Part shown: in pieces, positions 1 to 9,067 of the stretch | Numbering within the stretch: position 1 is the stretch's first letter | Layout of the letters: each line of letters starts with the position of its first letter | Assembly (NCBI RefSeq): GCF_000720765.1 | Contig: NZ_JODC01000011.1 | Coordinates: 372,001-436,000, forward strand | Direction: 5' to 3' | DNA from: Streptomyces sp. NRRL S-646 | GTDB taxonomy: Bacteria; Actinomycetota; Actinomycetes; Streptomycetales; Streptomycetaceae | DNA length: 64,000 nt | Translations under genes and position numbers: made by a program | The notes under the pieces: generated by a model | Seen by the model: the letters and a program-made list of their open reading frames with translations, nothing else | Told to the model about the DNA's origin: nothing | The model's database searches: none

Positions 1-1160
1 CGCCGCCGCCAGTCCGACGCCGCAGACGACGAAGGTGGTCGCCGGGCCAAGCCAGCGCCCCAGTCCGCCGCCGAGGAGCCCCCCGACCGGCACCGCGCCG
101 AGCACGATCAGGCGGTAACCGGCGGTGACCCGGCCGAGGAGCCCGTCGGGGACGACGGCCTGCCGGAGCGTGCTGACCACGATCTGGTTCAGGGCCGTGG
201 CGACCGCGGCGAGGAACATGGCGACCTCGGAGAGGACGAAGCTGCCGCTGAGACCGAGGACTACGTAGCTGGCGGCGGGCACGAGCGCGGCCAGCCAGGT
301 GACCGGTCCGCCGCCGATTGCCGGGACCACCCGCGCGGCGATCAGCGAGCCGAGGACGGCGCCCACGGCCGGGACGGCGATGAAGAGGCCGTACCACGAC
401 GCGGACACGCCCAGCGGGCCGGTTACCAGGAGGACGAGCAGACCGCCGGTGGCGGACGAGAACAGGTTGATCGAACCGGAGATGAACGCCACCCGCCGCA
501 GCAGGCGGTGGTTCCAGAAGTACGACCAGCCTTCCCTGATGCTGCGCACGACCTCGCCGGGCGTGTGCTTGTCGCCGCTCGTGTCGCTCGCTATCGGCAT
601 CATCCGCGGCAGCAGGAGGGCGGCCAGCGCGCCGAGTGTGAAGAGTCCCGCCGTGGAGGAGAAGACCATGACCGCCGACATGGCGAACAGAGCGGCGCCC
701 GCGGTGGGTCCGATGAAGTTGTTGATGGCCGACTGGGTGGCGAAGAGCCGTCCGTTCGCCCGCTCCAGGTCACTGCGCTGCACCAGGCGCGGCGGCACCG
801 TGAGTGCCGCGTTGTCCACGAGGGTCTCGGCCGTGCCGGCGAGGAAGACCGCGAGGTAGAGGACCGCGATGCTGCGTACGTCGGCCATGAGCGTCAGAAC
901 GAGAAGGCCGAAGCCCACCGCGCGGACCAAATTTCCCGCCACCATGATGAGGCGCCGGTCGATGCGGTCGGCGAGGGCTCCCGCCGGCAGGGTGAAGACG
1001 ACCCACGGCAGGAACTGCGCCACGGTCATCCCCGCGACCAACATCGGGTCGCGGGTCATCGTGACGGCGAGGAGGGGTGCGGCGGCCAGCACCAGACCGT
1101 CACCGAGATTCGACAGGCCCTGTGACCACCAGAGCTTGGTGAAATTTCGACCCAACGTCA
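1..1160 (-). CDS. MFS exporter, 3' end outside the window
   Basis: About 386 residues are visible from ATG at 1160, and the frame runs open off the left edge, so the C-terminus is missing. The protein begins MTLGRNFTKLWWSQGLSNLG, the usual start of EntS/macrolide-efflux type major facilitators, and shows repeated hydrophobic segments with the loop motif ADRIDRR between TM2 and TM3. It lies 133 bp downstream of the sulfotransferase gene, same strand, at the end of the biosynthetic operon. The inference is export of the cluster product and self-resistance. The family assignment is firm from sequence; the substrate is a guess from position. Confidence 0.85.
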
Positions 1161-1293
1161 TATCCGATCCCCTGTCATCCTCAACTCGCATTCTCATGCG
1201 TTATTCGCATCGTCACGCCATAGCCTTCGGCGCTCGCCGGTCTTGACGCCGGTCAATTTCGGTGCCGGTGCACGGGATCAGCGGCTCGGGACG

Positions 1294-2022
1294 CTAAGCG
1301 CCGACTCCGCCGAGCGTTTCCCTGATGCGTTCGTAGTACGGCAGCTGATCCCGCTCGAAAGCGAGGGCGATGTCCTCCAGCTCGCCCGACAGCTGCTTCT
1401 TCCCGGCGTGGGACGCCCCCAGTGCGTTCGACTCGCTCGCGCCGACGTGCCAGCGCTCGGTCGCTTTCCAGCTCGCCGGGGGCTCCCGCCGGAACGCGAG
1501 GGACTCGGCCATGAACGCGATCCCGACGGCCTCGCAGTACTGCCGCATCTCCGCCTCCGGGCCGTCGGCCAGTCGGTCGCCGTCGACCAGGTGCATCGGC
1601 AGACCCGCGTCTGTCACCGCCGAGACGATGTCCCACAGGTTCCCGAACCCCATGGCCTCGGACGGGGCGTCGGCCTGCATCACAAGATGCGAGCGCACGG
1701 TGTCGCCGGGGTTGCGGACCATGGCCGCGTGCCGGCAACGCTTCAGGAAGTCGGGGTTCGCGCCCAGGGCGTCGATGCGGAAGTCGGTCGTGTCCTTGAA
1801 GAAGACCGGCCGGTCAGCCGCCAGCTCGACGAGCGCGGCCATCACCTGCTCCTGGCTCGTGCACGTACGGCCCTCGACGTCGACCTCGCCGAAGTCGGAC
1901 ACGCGCGAGAACGGCTCGTGTATCACCAGGAAGTCGCCGCGTTCGTACATCGCACGCTCGAATGCCGTGGACCGCGATCGCGGCACGGACCACAGAGCCA
2001 GAAGCATCGGCTTTTCCGTCAT
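1294..2022 (-). CDS. PAPS-dependent sulfotransferase family protein
   Basis: 242 aa. The N-terminus carries the 5'-phosphosulfate-binding loop LWSVPRSRSTAFERAM (residues 10-25), and a 3'-phosphate-binding motif MVRNPGDTVRS follows near residue 100. This fits small actinobacterial sulfotransferases that use 3'-phosphoadenosine-5'-phosphosulfate. ATG overlaps the lysK stop by 4 bp (ATGA), so it is translationally coupled to the LysW genes. In vazabitide/azinomycin biosynthesis the aziridine forms by elimination of a sulfate, so the inferred job here is to sulfate a hydroxyl of the LysW-bound diamino-dihydroxy acid before ring closure. Family is clear; substrate is inferred from neighbours. Confidence 0.85.
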   Translation of the reverse strand: MTEKPMLLALWSVPRSRSTAFERAMYERGDFLVIHEPFSRVSDFGEVDVEGRTCTSQEQVMAALVELAADRPVFFKDTTDFRIDALGANPDFLKRCRHAAMVRNPGDTVRSHLVMQADAPSEAMGFGNLWDIVSAVTDAGLPMHLVDGDRLADGPEAEMRQYCEAVGIAFMAESLAFRREPPASWKATERWHVGASESNALGASHAGKKQLSGELEDIALAFERDQLPYYERIRETLGGVGA

Positions 2023-3107
2023 GATGCCACCCCCCTCAGAGTGGTTTCGATTTCACGCAGGGCTGTTTGCAGAATGCGAATACCGGCGAGATATTCCTGC
2101 ACAAGAATGTGCTCGCTGTCGGTGTGGTCCTCGCGGGAATCCCCGGGCCCGTAGGTTGCCATGGGGACCCGCCAGGTCCTGCTCAAGGTGTTCATGTCGC
2201 TCGTGCCGGTCTTGAGCTTGTGGGCGGGCTGGAATCCTTCGAGCCGGATCGCGCGGGACAGGGCTCGGACGCACAGGGAACTCCGGGAGGCCACGACAGG
2301 CGGCACTTCGTACAACATCGCCACCTCGACCTCCTCGCCGAGGATCTCTGAGACGTTCCGGAGCAGTTCGCCGGAGACCGTTCCCTCAGGGGTGCGGAAG
2401 GTGAGCGAGCACGAACTCGTGAACGGCTCGAACCGGCCGTCCTTGATGATCATGCCGACGTCCTTGAAGTGCGCGTTTCCGTCGGCCGCGTAGGTGTCGA
2501 GGAGACCGTCGAGAGCCCGGATCAGGATCTCGCTGGACTTCGGCCCGGGGGTCGCGGTGTGCGTGCGCGGAACGTCGCACGTCACCTTGAGCTCGACCAT
2601 GCCCTTATAGCCCAGGGTCACCGCCGACGCCCCGCTGGGTTCCCCGACGATCACGGCGTCGGGCACGGGGACGGTCTCGCGGATGTGTTCGGCCCCCTGC
2701 GACCACAGCGTCTCCTCCTCGACGACACCCACCCAGTGGATGCGGATGCCGAGGTCGCGGCTGTTCAGCGCGGCGACGAGCATCGCTGTCAGGGGTCCCT
2801 TGGCGTCGACGGCGCCGCGGCCCCGGATCAACCGGTCCGTCTGCTCGAAGGGCACCGCGCCGGGCACGGTGTCCAGGTGGCTGAGCAGCATGACCGTGTG
2901 CGCGCCGTGCCCGACGACGGCGTGCACGTTCCCCACATCGTCGAGGTGGCTTTCGGCCCCGAAGCCGAGGGCGATGTTCCGCAGCCGCTCGGCAAGCTCC
3001 CGTTCACCGCCGGAGACGGAGGGGGTGGCCACGACCTCGGCGAGCAGCGCGACGGCTTCGGCGTCGGTCAACTCCTGGTTCGGAGCACTGAGATGTCGGA
3101 TCGTCAC
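2019..3107 (-). CDS. lysK: LysK-type [LysW]-amino acid hydrolase (M20 peptidase)
   Basis: 362 aa from GTG at 3107, which overlaps the lysZ stop by 4 bp (GTGA). M20 metallopeptidase signatures are visible: LLSHLDTVPG with the metal-binding His and Asp, GRGAVDAKGPL, and the catalytic VVEEET. LysK enzymes release the finished amino acid from the C-terminal glutamate of the carrier LysW. Here it would free the modified DADH-type amino acid, with or without the aziridine, for the NRPS. A longer reading frame extends upstream of the GTG, but its sequence is a shadow of lysZ, so the coupled GTG start is preferred. Confidence 0.88.
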   Translation of the reverse strand: MTIRHLSAPNQELTDAEAVALLAEVVATPSVSGGERELAERLRNIALGFGAESHLDDVGNVHAVVGHGAHTVMLLSHLDTVPGAVPFEQTDRLIRGRGAVDAKGPLTAMLVAALNSRDLGIRIHWVGVVEEETLWSQGAEHIRETVPVPDAVIVGEPSGASAVTLGYKGMVELKVTCDVPRTHTATPGPKSSEILIRALDGLLDTYAADGNAHFKDVGMIIKDGRFEPFTSSCSLTFRTPEGTVSGELLRNVSEILGEEVEVAMLYEVPPVVASRSSLCVRALSRAIRLEGFQPAHKLKTGTSDMNTLSRTWRVPMATYGPGDSREDHTDSEHILVQEYLAGIRILQTALREIETTLRGVAS

Positions 3108-3934
3108 GGCGAGCCAAGGCCCTTTCCTATGAGGGTGCCGGCCCCGCGCAGAGCTGCTGCGAGGGGCGAGTCCACGCGGCCGTCGCAGACCTGGACCGTC
3201 TGCGCTCCGTTGTCGAGCGCCTCGACGGCGGCGGCGATCTTCATCCGCATGCCACCGCTGAGGCGGGGCACCAGTTCCTCGGCCTCGTCCCGGCTCAGCG
3301 AGCGGATGGTCGAGGAGGGGTCGTCCCGATCGGCGAGCAGACCGGGGGTGTCCGTGCACAGCAGCAGCCGGTCGGCGCGCCAGGCCGCCGCGATCGCGCA
3401 GGCCATGCGGTCGGCGTCGACGTTGGTTGCCTGGCCGTCGGCCGTCATGCCCGGAGGGCAGACGACCGGCACCATGCCGCGGTCGTGGACGGCGTCCATG
3501 AGGCTCGTGTCCACCTCGACGACGCGGCCGGCGAAGTTGTCGCGCACCACGCGGACGCTGTCGCCGAAGACCGCGCGCACCGCCGCCTTGCGCTTGGTGC
3601 GGACCAGTCCCCCGTCCATGCCCGACAGCCCGACCGCCACGACGCCACGTGCGCCCAGCTCCGAGACGATCCGCGCCTGGGTCCGTCCGCGCATCGCCAT
3701 CATGAGGGCGGTCAGGGTCTTCGCGTCCGTGTACCGGGTCACCATCCCGTCCGGGGACTGGAGGGTGCGTCGCGGCAGGCCCAGTTCACGGATGGTGTCG
3801 TCGATATCCCGGGACCCGCCGTGCACCACGGTGACCTGGTGGTCCCGGCACAGGGCGGCGATATCGTCCGCGATCGCCTTGCTGTTGTCCTGGAGGCTGC
3901 CGCCCCACTTCACCACGATTCTCATCATGCTCAC
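3104..3934 (-). CDS. lysZ: LysZ-type [LysW]-amino acid kinase
   Basis: 276 aa from GTG at 3934, which overlaps the lysY stop (GTGA); in-frame ATGs at 3928 and 3925 (MMRIVVKWGGS) are alternatives. It is an acetylglutamate-kinase-fold enzyme: the N-terminal VVKWGGS and VVHGGS glycine motifs and the C-terminal LSGGMRMKIAAA substrate/ATP motif are intact. It phosphorylates the side-chain carboxylate of the LysW-bound acidic amino acid using ATP. In this cluster the acid is most likely glutamate, as in the vazabitide pathway. Order X-Y-Z-K with 4-bp overlaps at every junction points to one polycistronic unit. Confidence 0.9.
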   Translation of the reverse strand: MSMMRIVVKWGGSLQDNSKAIADDIAALCRDHQVTVVHGGSRDIDDTIRELGLPRRTLQSPDGMVTRYTDAKTLTALMMAMRGRTQARIVSELGARGVVAVGLSGMDGGLVRTKRKAAVRAVFGDSVRVVRDNFAGRVVEVDTSLMDAVHDRGMVPVVCPPGMTADGQATNVDADRMACAIAAAWRADRLLLCTDTPGLLADRDDPSSTIRSLSRDEAEELVPRLSGGMRMKIAAAVEALDNGAQTVQVCDGRVDSPLAAALRGAGTLIGKGLGSP

Positions 3935-4941
3935 ACCGGATGCAGGCCGGGAAACGTGAGTCCACACGTCTCCGGGAGACCGAGCATGAGGTTCATGCAC
4001 TGCACCGCGCCGCCCGCCGCTCCCTTCACCAGGTTGTCGAGGCTGCCCATCGCGAGCGCCTTGCCGCGGTTGTCCGCGACGATCCCGACATCGCAGAAGT
4101 TCGAGCCGAGCAGCACCTTCGGGTCCGGATAGCGGTACGTCCCGCGCGAGCCGTTCACCAGGCGGACGAACGGTTCCGCTCCGTAGTCCTCGCGGTACAT
4201 GGCCAGGAGCTCGCGCTCGCTCACCGCCCCGACGCCGACCTTCGTCACGGTCTGGACGCCCCGCACCTGCGGCGTCGCGGTGACGGTCATGGACACATCC
4301 ACGCCGAGCGCCTCGATCACCTCGGCCTCGTGCCGGTGGTCGAACGGCGCGAAGACGCGCATCACCCCACTGCGCAGGGCATGCGAATTGGCCGAGCCGC
4401 TGGACGCCCCGGAGCCGCTGCTGCCGGTCCGCGCGTCGACCTGGACCTCGCGGAGCAGCCCTCGGGAGGCCAGCGGAGCGAGACTGAGGATCGCGCTCGT
4501 GGCCATGCACCCGGGGACGGCGACCCGGTCCGCGTCGGCGATCTCCTTACGGTGGAGTTCGGGCAGACCGCGGACGAACGCCTCGGCCCGCTCCCCCTCC
4601 CGCCGCCAGCCGTAATAGCGCTCCATGAGTTCCGGATCCTGGATCCGGAAGTCGGCGGTCAGATCGACGAGCTTCGGCGCGAGCGTGCTGATCTCGTCGA
4701 GGATCTCCGCCGTGGAGCCATGGACACCGGCGAGGAAGACGAGGTCGGCCGGCTCCAGGTCCGCCCGCCGGCGGTACCGCAGGCCGCTCCCCCGCAGCGG
4801 GGGGTGCGCGCTCTCCACCGCACGGCCGGCCTGGGTGTCGGAGGTGACGCCCGTGACCTGCACCTCGGGGTGGTGGACGAGCAGGCGAAGCAACTCACCG
4901 CCCACGAAACCCCTGCCGCCCACCACGACGACGCGCTTCAT
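3931..4941 (-). CDS. lysY: LysY-type [LysW]-acyl-phosphate reductase
   Basis: 336 aa, ATG at 4941 overlapping the lysX stop by 4 bp (ATGA). The N-terminal Rossmann motif GGRGFVGGELLRLL and the catalytic cysteine C145 in VAVPGCMATSA match the ArgC/LysY semialdehyde dehydrogenase family; GSSGSGAS near residue 175 is typical of the LysY/ArgC active-site loop. It reduces the LysW-gamma-glutamyl (or aminoadipyl) phosphate to the semialdehyde with NADPH. The aldehyde is then the expected acceptor for the neighbouring split transketolase. Confidence 0.9.
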   Translation of the reverse strand: MKRVVVVGGRGFVGGELLRLLVHHPEVQVTGVTSDTQAGRAVESAHPPLRGSGLRYRRRADLEPADLVFLAGVHGSTAEILDEISTLAPKLVDLTADFRIQDPELMERYYGWRREGERAEAFVRGLPELHRKEIADADRVAVPGCMATSAILSLAPLASRGLLREVQVDARTGSSGSGASSGSANSHALRSGVMRVFAPFDHRHEAEVIEALGVDVSMTVTATPQVRGVQTVTKVGVGAVSERELLAMYREDYGAEPFVRLVNGSRGTYRYPDPKVLLGSNFCDVGIVADNRGKALAMGSLDNLVKGAAGGAVQCMNLMLGLPETCGLTFPGLHPV

Positions 4942-5798
4942 ATCGTTTCCTTCACGTCGATCACTTGTGATACGCACGCCTCGACGATCCTCGCGGCCAC
5001 ATCGACCCCCGTCGCACCTTCGAATCCCTGGAACTCCACACGGGAGTTCACCTCGAGCACCATGAAGCCTCCGTTCACGCCCTGGACCAGATCCACTCCG
5101 GCGATCCGCGCACCCACGGCGGCTGCCGCCCGGACGCACAGCCCGTAGATCTCCTCGTTCGGCGCGATGCACTCCACCGTCGCTCCCCTGGCCACGTTGT
5201 TGCGCCAGTCGCCGCCCGACCGGGAGATGACGCCCACGCAGACGCCATCGACCACGATCCCCCGCAGGTCCGGGGCACCCGGACGGATCGCCTCCTGGAC
5301 GATCACGGTCCTCGCGACCGCCGACGGCATCGCCGCGCAGTGCTCCAGGACGGCGTCCGCCGCGTGCCGATCGGTGATCAGGCCGACGCGGTTGCCCCAG
5401 GAGGCGCTCAGCGGCTTGACCACGGCGGGGTAGCCCAGCGATTCGATCGCCTTCATCCCCGCTTCTGCGGACGGCGCCAGCAGGGTGGTCGGCGTGGGGA
5501 TGCCGCACTGCTTCAGTCGCAGGTACGTGGACCACTTGTTGCCGCACACCCGGGTCGACGACGCGTCGTTCACCGGACGGGCGCCGAAGGCTTCCAGCGA
5601 CTCGGCCGCGAGCGCCGCCCGCTGGCTGGAGATCTCACGGTTGAGCACCGTCATGCCCCGGAACCGCTCCGTGTCCTTCGGGCCGAAGGAGAGGTTCCGG
5701 GGGTCCAGCCGGACCGCGTGGAGACCACGTTGGTCCAGCTCGGACAGGAGCCGGCGCTCCTCGTAGCGAACGGTGGAGAGAAGAAGTCCGAAACTCAT
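4938..5798 (-). CDS. lysX: LysX-type ATP-grasp [LysW]-amino acid ligase
   Basis: 286 aa. ATG at 5798 is chosen because GGGAGG lies 7 nt upstream; an in-frame GTG at 5831 would overlap lysW and is less likely. ATP-grasp features are present: VVKPLSASWGN for nucleotide binding (about 127-137) and the metal ligands D235, E249 and N251 in AGVDLV and LEVNSRVEF. The residues after this motif read QGF, the pattern I associate with the glutamate-using ArgX type rather than the aminoadipate-using LysX type; this recollection should be checked. It ligates the amino group of the substrate to the C-terminal Glu of LysW. Confidence 0.9.
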   Translation of the reverse strand: MSFGLLLSTVRYEERRLLSELDQRGLHAVRLDPRNLSFGPKDTERFRGMTVLNREISSQRAALAAESLEAFGARPVNDASSTRVCGNKWSTYLRLKQCGIPTPTTLLAPSAEAGMKAIESLGYPAVVKPLSASWGNRVGLITDRHAADAVLEHCAAMPSAVARTVIVQEAIRPGAPDLRGIVVDGVCVGVISRSGGDWRNNVARGATVECIAPNEEIYGLCVRAAAAVGARIAGVDLVQGVNGGFMVLEVNSRVEFQGFEGATGVDVAARIVEACVSQVIDVKETI

Positions 5799-5823
5799 CG
5801 GCCGTCCTCCCAACTCGCCCCGG

Positions 5824-5991
5824 TCACTCACCCCAGTCCTCTTCGGGCTCCGGGGCGATCACGAGCTTCAGCGGGTTCGTCGAGTAGATCTCGAGCTCCG
5901 TCGCACAGCCGGGGCAGTCCACGATCTCGCCCTCGTAGGTGTCCTTGGCTATCTGCAGCGTGTCGGAGCAGCTGACGCACTGTGTGTCCAT
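5824..5991 (-). CDS. lysW: Amino-group carrier protein LysW
   Basis: A 55-aa acidic protein starting MDTQCVSCSDTL, with strong RBS GAAAGGAAAGAGGAC before ATG at 5991. Two CxxC knuckles (C5/C8 and C26/C29) form the zinc site, and the protein ends exactly in EDWGE, the hallmark C-terminus whose final Glu side chain accepts the amino acid. It is the carrier that protects the alpha-amino group while LysX, Z, Y, the transketolase and the aminotransferase act. It sits between transketolase C and lysX. Family identity is as clear as it gets for so short a protein. Confidence 0.93.
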   Translation of the reverse strand: MDTQCVSCSDTLQIAKDTYEGEIVDCPGCATELEIYSTNPLKLVIAPEPEEDWGE

Positions 5992-6010
5992 GTCCTCTTT
6001 CCTTTCTCGA

Positions 6011-6940
6011 TCACTGCGATTCGGTGACGAACTTCAGCACTCGGCCGAGTACGGCCTCCGTGGTGAGTCCGCTTTCTTCCAGCAGGGACGCGTGCGTCCC
6101 CGGCGGAAGGAAACCGTTGACGCCGATGGGCAGCCACGGGATGCCCCGGCGCCCGATCGCCGCGGAGACCTGCGCGCCCATGCCGCCCGAGGTCCACGCC
6201 TCCTCGAGCGTGACCACCCACCGGGCCTCCTTGGCGAGCGTCCGGCCGACGGCGTCGGCGGATTCCGGGTCGACGGTGTGCACGTTGACGACCTGGGCGC
6301 TGTACCCCTCGTCGGCGAGCCGATCGGCGACCTCCAGGGCCATGGCCAGGATTTCGGGGCCCGTGGCGATCAGGGCGATGTCCTGTCCCGGGCGTACTTC
6401 CTGCGGGATTCCGAGCTCCGGTTCGGGGAGTCCCGCGAAGACCGGCGAATCCTTGCGTCCGAGCCTCAGGTAGGTCGGGCCGTCGTACTGGAGGCACTGC
6501 TCCAACAGCGACACGGCCTGGTGCGCGTCGGCCGGGACGACCACCCGCATGTGCGGCAGCGCGTTCATCAGCGCGAGGTCCTCGGTGGCGTGGTGCGTCG
6601 GCCCCAGCCAGCCGCCGCTCGCGCCCCCGTGGGTGCCGACGACACAGACCCGGCGCCGCGGGTAGGAGATGTCGAGCTTGATGAACTCGTACGCCCGGCT
6701 CACCGAGAAGGCCGCGAACGTGCAGACCAGGGCACGCCGTCCCCAGCGTTCGGCACCGGCGGCGAGCCCGATGGCGGCGTTCTCCGCGATGCCGACGTTG
6801 AGGTAGTCCATCCCGGCCGTCGGCTTGATGCTGCCCGTGTCGGTGTCGACGACGAGCACGTCGTGCCGTACAACGAGTTCCGGCAGGGCTTCGGTGAAGG
6901 CGGCGCGGGTGCTCACCCGCTCCGGTGCGAGCTCAGGCAC
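6011..6940 (-). CDS. Transketolase, C-terminal subunit
   Basis: 309 aa from GTG at 6940, overlapping the N-terminal subunit gene by 8 bp. It contains the pyrimidine-binding domain (MDYLNVGIAENAAIGLAAG, with the conserved catalytic Glu in GIAENA) and a C-terminal transketolase domain (VDPESADAVGRTL, TLEEAWTSGGMG). Split transketolases of this kind are common in secondary metabolism. Together with the upstream N-half it should transfer a two-carbon ketol unit onto the LysW-bound semialdehyde, extending glutamate to a C7 skeleton, as proposed for vazabitide. A housekeeping role is unlikely given its place inside the LysW operon. Confidence 0.88.
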   Translation of the reverse strand: MPELAPERVSTRAAFTEALPELVVRHDVLVVDTDTGSIKPTAGMDYLNVGIAENAAIGLAAGAERWGRRALVCTFAAFSVSRAYEFIKLDISYPRRRVCVVGTHGGASGGWLGPTHHATEDLALMNALPHMRVVVPADAHQAVSLLEQCLQYDGPTYLRLGRKDSPVFAGLPEPELGIPQEVRPGQDIALIATGPEILAMALEVADRLADEGYSAQVVNVHTVDPESADAVGRTLAKEARWVVTLEEAWTSGGMGAQVSAAIGRRGIPWLPIGVNGFLPPGTHASLLEESGLTTEAVLGRVLKFVTESQ

Positions 6941-7793
6941 GGCCGGCCTCCTCCGTCATCGCAGTGAGTGGGGCGGGGCGGCGCATGCCGGCCCTGATCC
7001 GCCTGAGCTTCGCCTCGTCGAGACGGACGAAGTGGGAGACGGCCCGGCCGGCGAGGGCGCCCACGCCCTTCGCCTTCTGCGTCTGGCAGACCACGGCTGT
7101 CGGCCCCTTCGTCCGTGTCGCCTCGTCGAAGGCCGAGCAGAGTGCCGCCAGGTCGTGCCCGTCCACCTCGACGGTGTGCCAGCCGAAGCCGGCCCACCGG
7201 TCGGCGATCGGCGCGCCGTCGCTCACATCACGGACGGCGCCGGTCTGCTGGAACTCGTTGGCGTCGATCACCACCACGAGGTTGTCGGCGTTCAGAGCCC
7301 GACCCACCTGGGCGGCCTCCCAGACCGAGCCCTCCTGGAGCTCGCCGTCACCGACGAGGACGAAGGTGCGCGCGGGCCGGTCGCCGGCCTGGCGCTGTGC
7401 CCAGGCCGTGCCGTTGGCCAGGGCGAGTCCGTGGCCGAGGGAGCCGGTGGCGAACTCGACCCCCGGGACGGCCGCGTTGACGTGCGTGGCCAGTCTGCTA
7501 CCGGGCCGGCAGAACGTGCCGACCTCCTCCGGTTCGATGAAGTTCCGTTCCGCGAGTGTGGCGTAGAGGGCCATCGCCGCGTGTCCCTTGCTGAGCACGA
7601 AGGCGTCCCTCTCCTTCCACTCCGGATCGGCGGGGTCGAGGTTCATGGTGTGGAAGAACAGCGCCACCAGGATCTCGACGGCGGACAGCGAGCCCCCCAG
7701 GTGGCCGCCCTCGGGCCCCGAGCACATCTCGACGACATGCTCGCGGACGCGGTGGGCATGGACTTCCATCTCTTCGAGCGCCGGCTTGTCCAC
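6933..7793 (-). CDS. Transketolase, N-terminal (thiamine-diphosphate) subunit
   Basis: 286 aa. GTG at 7793 follows AGGA by 5 nt; a longer open frame upstream is a shadow of the aminotransferase gene. Thiamine-diphosphate motifs are present: SKGHAAMALYATLAE, GSLGHGLALANGTAWA, and GDGELQEGSVWEAA ... DANEFQ, the GDG-N metal-pyrophosphate motif. It pairs with the C-terminal subunit encoded immediately downstream. It lies 8 bp after the aminotransferase stop, so these three genes form one translational unit for carbon-chain extension followed by amination. Confidence 0.88.
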   Translation of the reverse strand: MDKPALEEMEVHAHRVREHVVEMCSGPEGGHLGGSLSAVEILVALFFHTMNLDPADPEWKERDAFVLSKGHAAMALYATLAERNFIEPEEVGTFCRPGSRLATHVNAAVPGVEFATGSLGHGLALANGTAWAQRQAGDRPARTFVLVGDGELQEGSVWEAAQVGRALNADNLVVVIDANEFQQTGAVRDVSDGAPIADRWAGFGWHTVEVDGHDLAALCSAFDEATRTKGPTAVVCQTQKAKGVGALAGRAVSHFVRLDEAKLRRIRAGMRRPAPLTAMTEEAGRA

Positions 7794-7801
7794 AGTCCTG
7801 G

Positions 7802-9067
7802 TCAGCGGTCCGCACCTTCCGCGAGTTCCGCCAGGGCCTTCCGGTGCGACCAGACCTTCTCGATGACGTCGGCGAAGCCCTGGAGCAGGGGTCCGGCGTC
7901 CGGCGACAGGTGGCGCTGCTGGATGGTGAAGCTCCGGTCGACCACGTCCTGGGTGACCGGCCAGGAACCACGCTCCTGCCGGCATATCGACCGCAGGGCG
8001 GGCTGCTCGGGAAGCGGCATCATCTGGTACCGGGTCGCCGGCAGGCCCTCCGCGCGCAGGGCCCTGATCAGCAGGTTCCTCGCGGTCGCGGTGTCCGTGC
8101 CGGGGAAGAAACGGTCGAGGTCCGGGACGAAGCGCAGGATGTGCCATGCGTGCTCGTAGCCGTCCGGTTCCGAGGGGCACATCAGGCCGTCCAGGTCCCG
8201 CAGCCGGTCCAGGAAGGCCGCGACGTTGGCCCGCCGGGCCTCGTGGTACTCGGTGAAACGCTCCAGCTGGCTGGAGGTGTAGGCCGCCTGGACGTTGTTG
8301 AGCTTTGCGTTGAAGCCCAGTCGGTGGCTCACGTAGCGGCGCGGTCGGTCGGGGCGGATCGTCTCGCCGAACTGGCGCAGCTGGACGATGCGGTCGGCCA
8401 CGCCGTCGTCGTCGGTCACGACGAGGCCGCCCTCCCCGCACGTGGGGAGGTTCTTGGTCATCTGCAGGCTGAACGTCGCCGTGTTGCCGGACGCGCCGAC
8501 CGGGGTGTCCCGGTAGCGGGCGCCCTGGGCCTGCGCGGCGTCCTCGATCACCACGAGGCCGTACCGATGCGCGATTGCGTTCATCACGTCCGTGTCGGCG
8601 CTGAGGCCGTGCAGGTGGACCGGGACGACGGCCTTCGTGCGCTCCGTGATCAGCGCGGTCAGGCTGTCCGCGGACATGTTGAAGGTCACCGGGTCGATGT
8701 CGGCGTACACCGGCGTCGCCCCGACGTGCACGACGGCCATCGCCGTCGCGACGAAGGTCAGGGCGGGGACCACGACCTCGTCGCCGGGACCCACCCCGTG
8801 CGCGAGGAGGGCCAGTTCGATGGCGGTGGTGCCGTTGCTCACGCCGACGCAGCGCCGAACTCCCAGGTACTCGGCCCAGGACCGCTCCAACCGCTCGACC
8901 GCGGTCGCCTCGTTCGGCCGGTCGGAGACGAAGACGTTCGACTCCAGGACCGAGAGCACCGCCGCCCGGTCGGCGTCGGTCGTCATCGGCCAGCCGACCG
9001 GGGCCAGTTCACCGAGGACGGGCTCGCCTCCGGTGAGCGCGAGCTCCCCCACAGACCCGTCGTTCAT
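7802..9067 (-). CDS. DegT/DnrJ/EryC1-type PLP aminotransferase
   Basis: 421 aa, ATG at 9067 overlapping the upstream gene's stop by 4 bp (ATGA). The PLP lysine is K205 in FSLQMTKNLPTCGEGG, and the family motifs VSNGTTAIELALLA (about 76-89), PALTFVATA and IEDAAQAQGA are intact. The family usually aminates keto-sugars, but here it follows a split transketolase. The likely substrate is therefore the ketone left on the extended LysW-bound C7 acid, giving the second amino group of 2,6-diamino-5,7-dihydroxyheptanoate. Fold and cofactor are certain; substrate is inferred. Confidence 0.9.
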   Translation of the reverse strand: MNDGSVGELALTGGEPVLGELAPVGWPMTTDADRAAVLSVLESNVFVSDRPNEATAVERLERSWAEYLGVRRCVGVSNGTTAIELALLAHGVGPGDEVVVPALTFVATAMAVVHVGATPVYADIDPVTFNMSADSLTALITERTKAVVPVHLHGLSADTDVMNAIAHRYGLVVIEDAAQAQGARYRDTPVGASGNTATFSLQMTKNLPTCGEGGLVVTDDDGVADRIVQLRQFGETIRPDRPRRYVSHRLGFNAKLNNVQAAYTSSQLERFTEYHEARRANVAAFLDRLRDLDGLMCPSEPDGYEHAWHILRFVPDLDRFFPGTDTATARNLLIRALRAEGLPATRYQMMPLPEQPALRSICRQERGSWPVTQDVVDRSFTIQQRHLSPDAGPLLQGFADVIEKVWSHRKALAELAEGADR

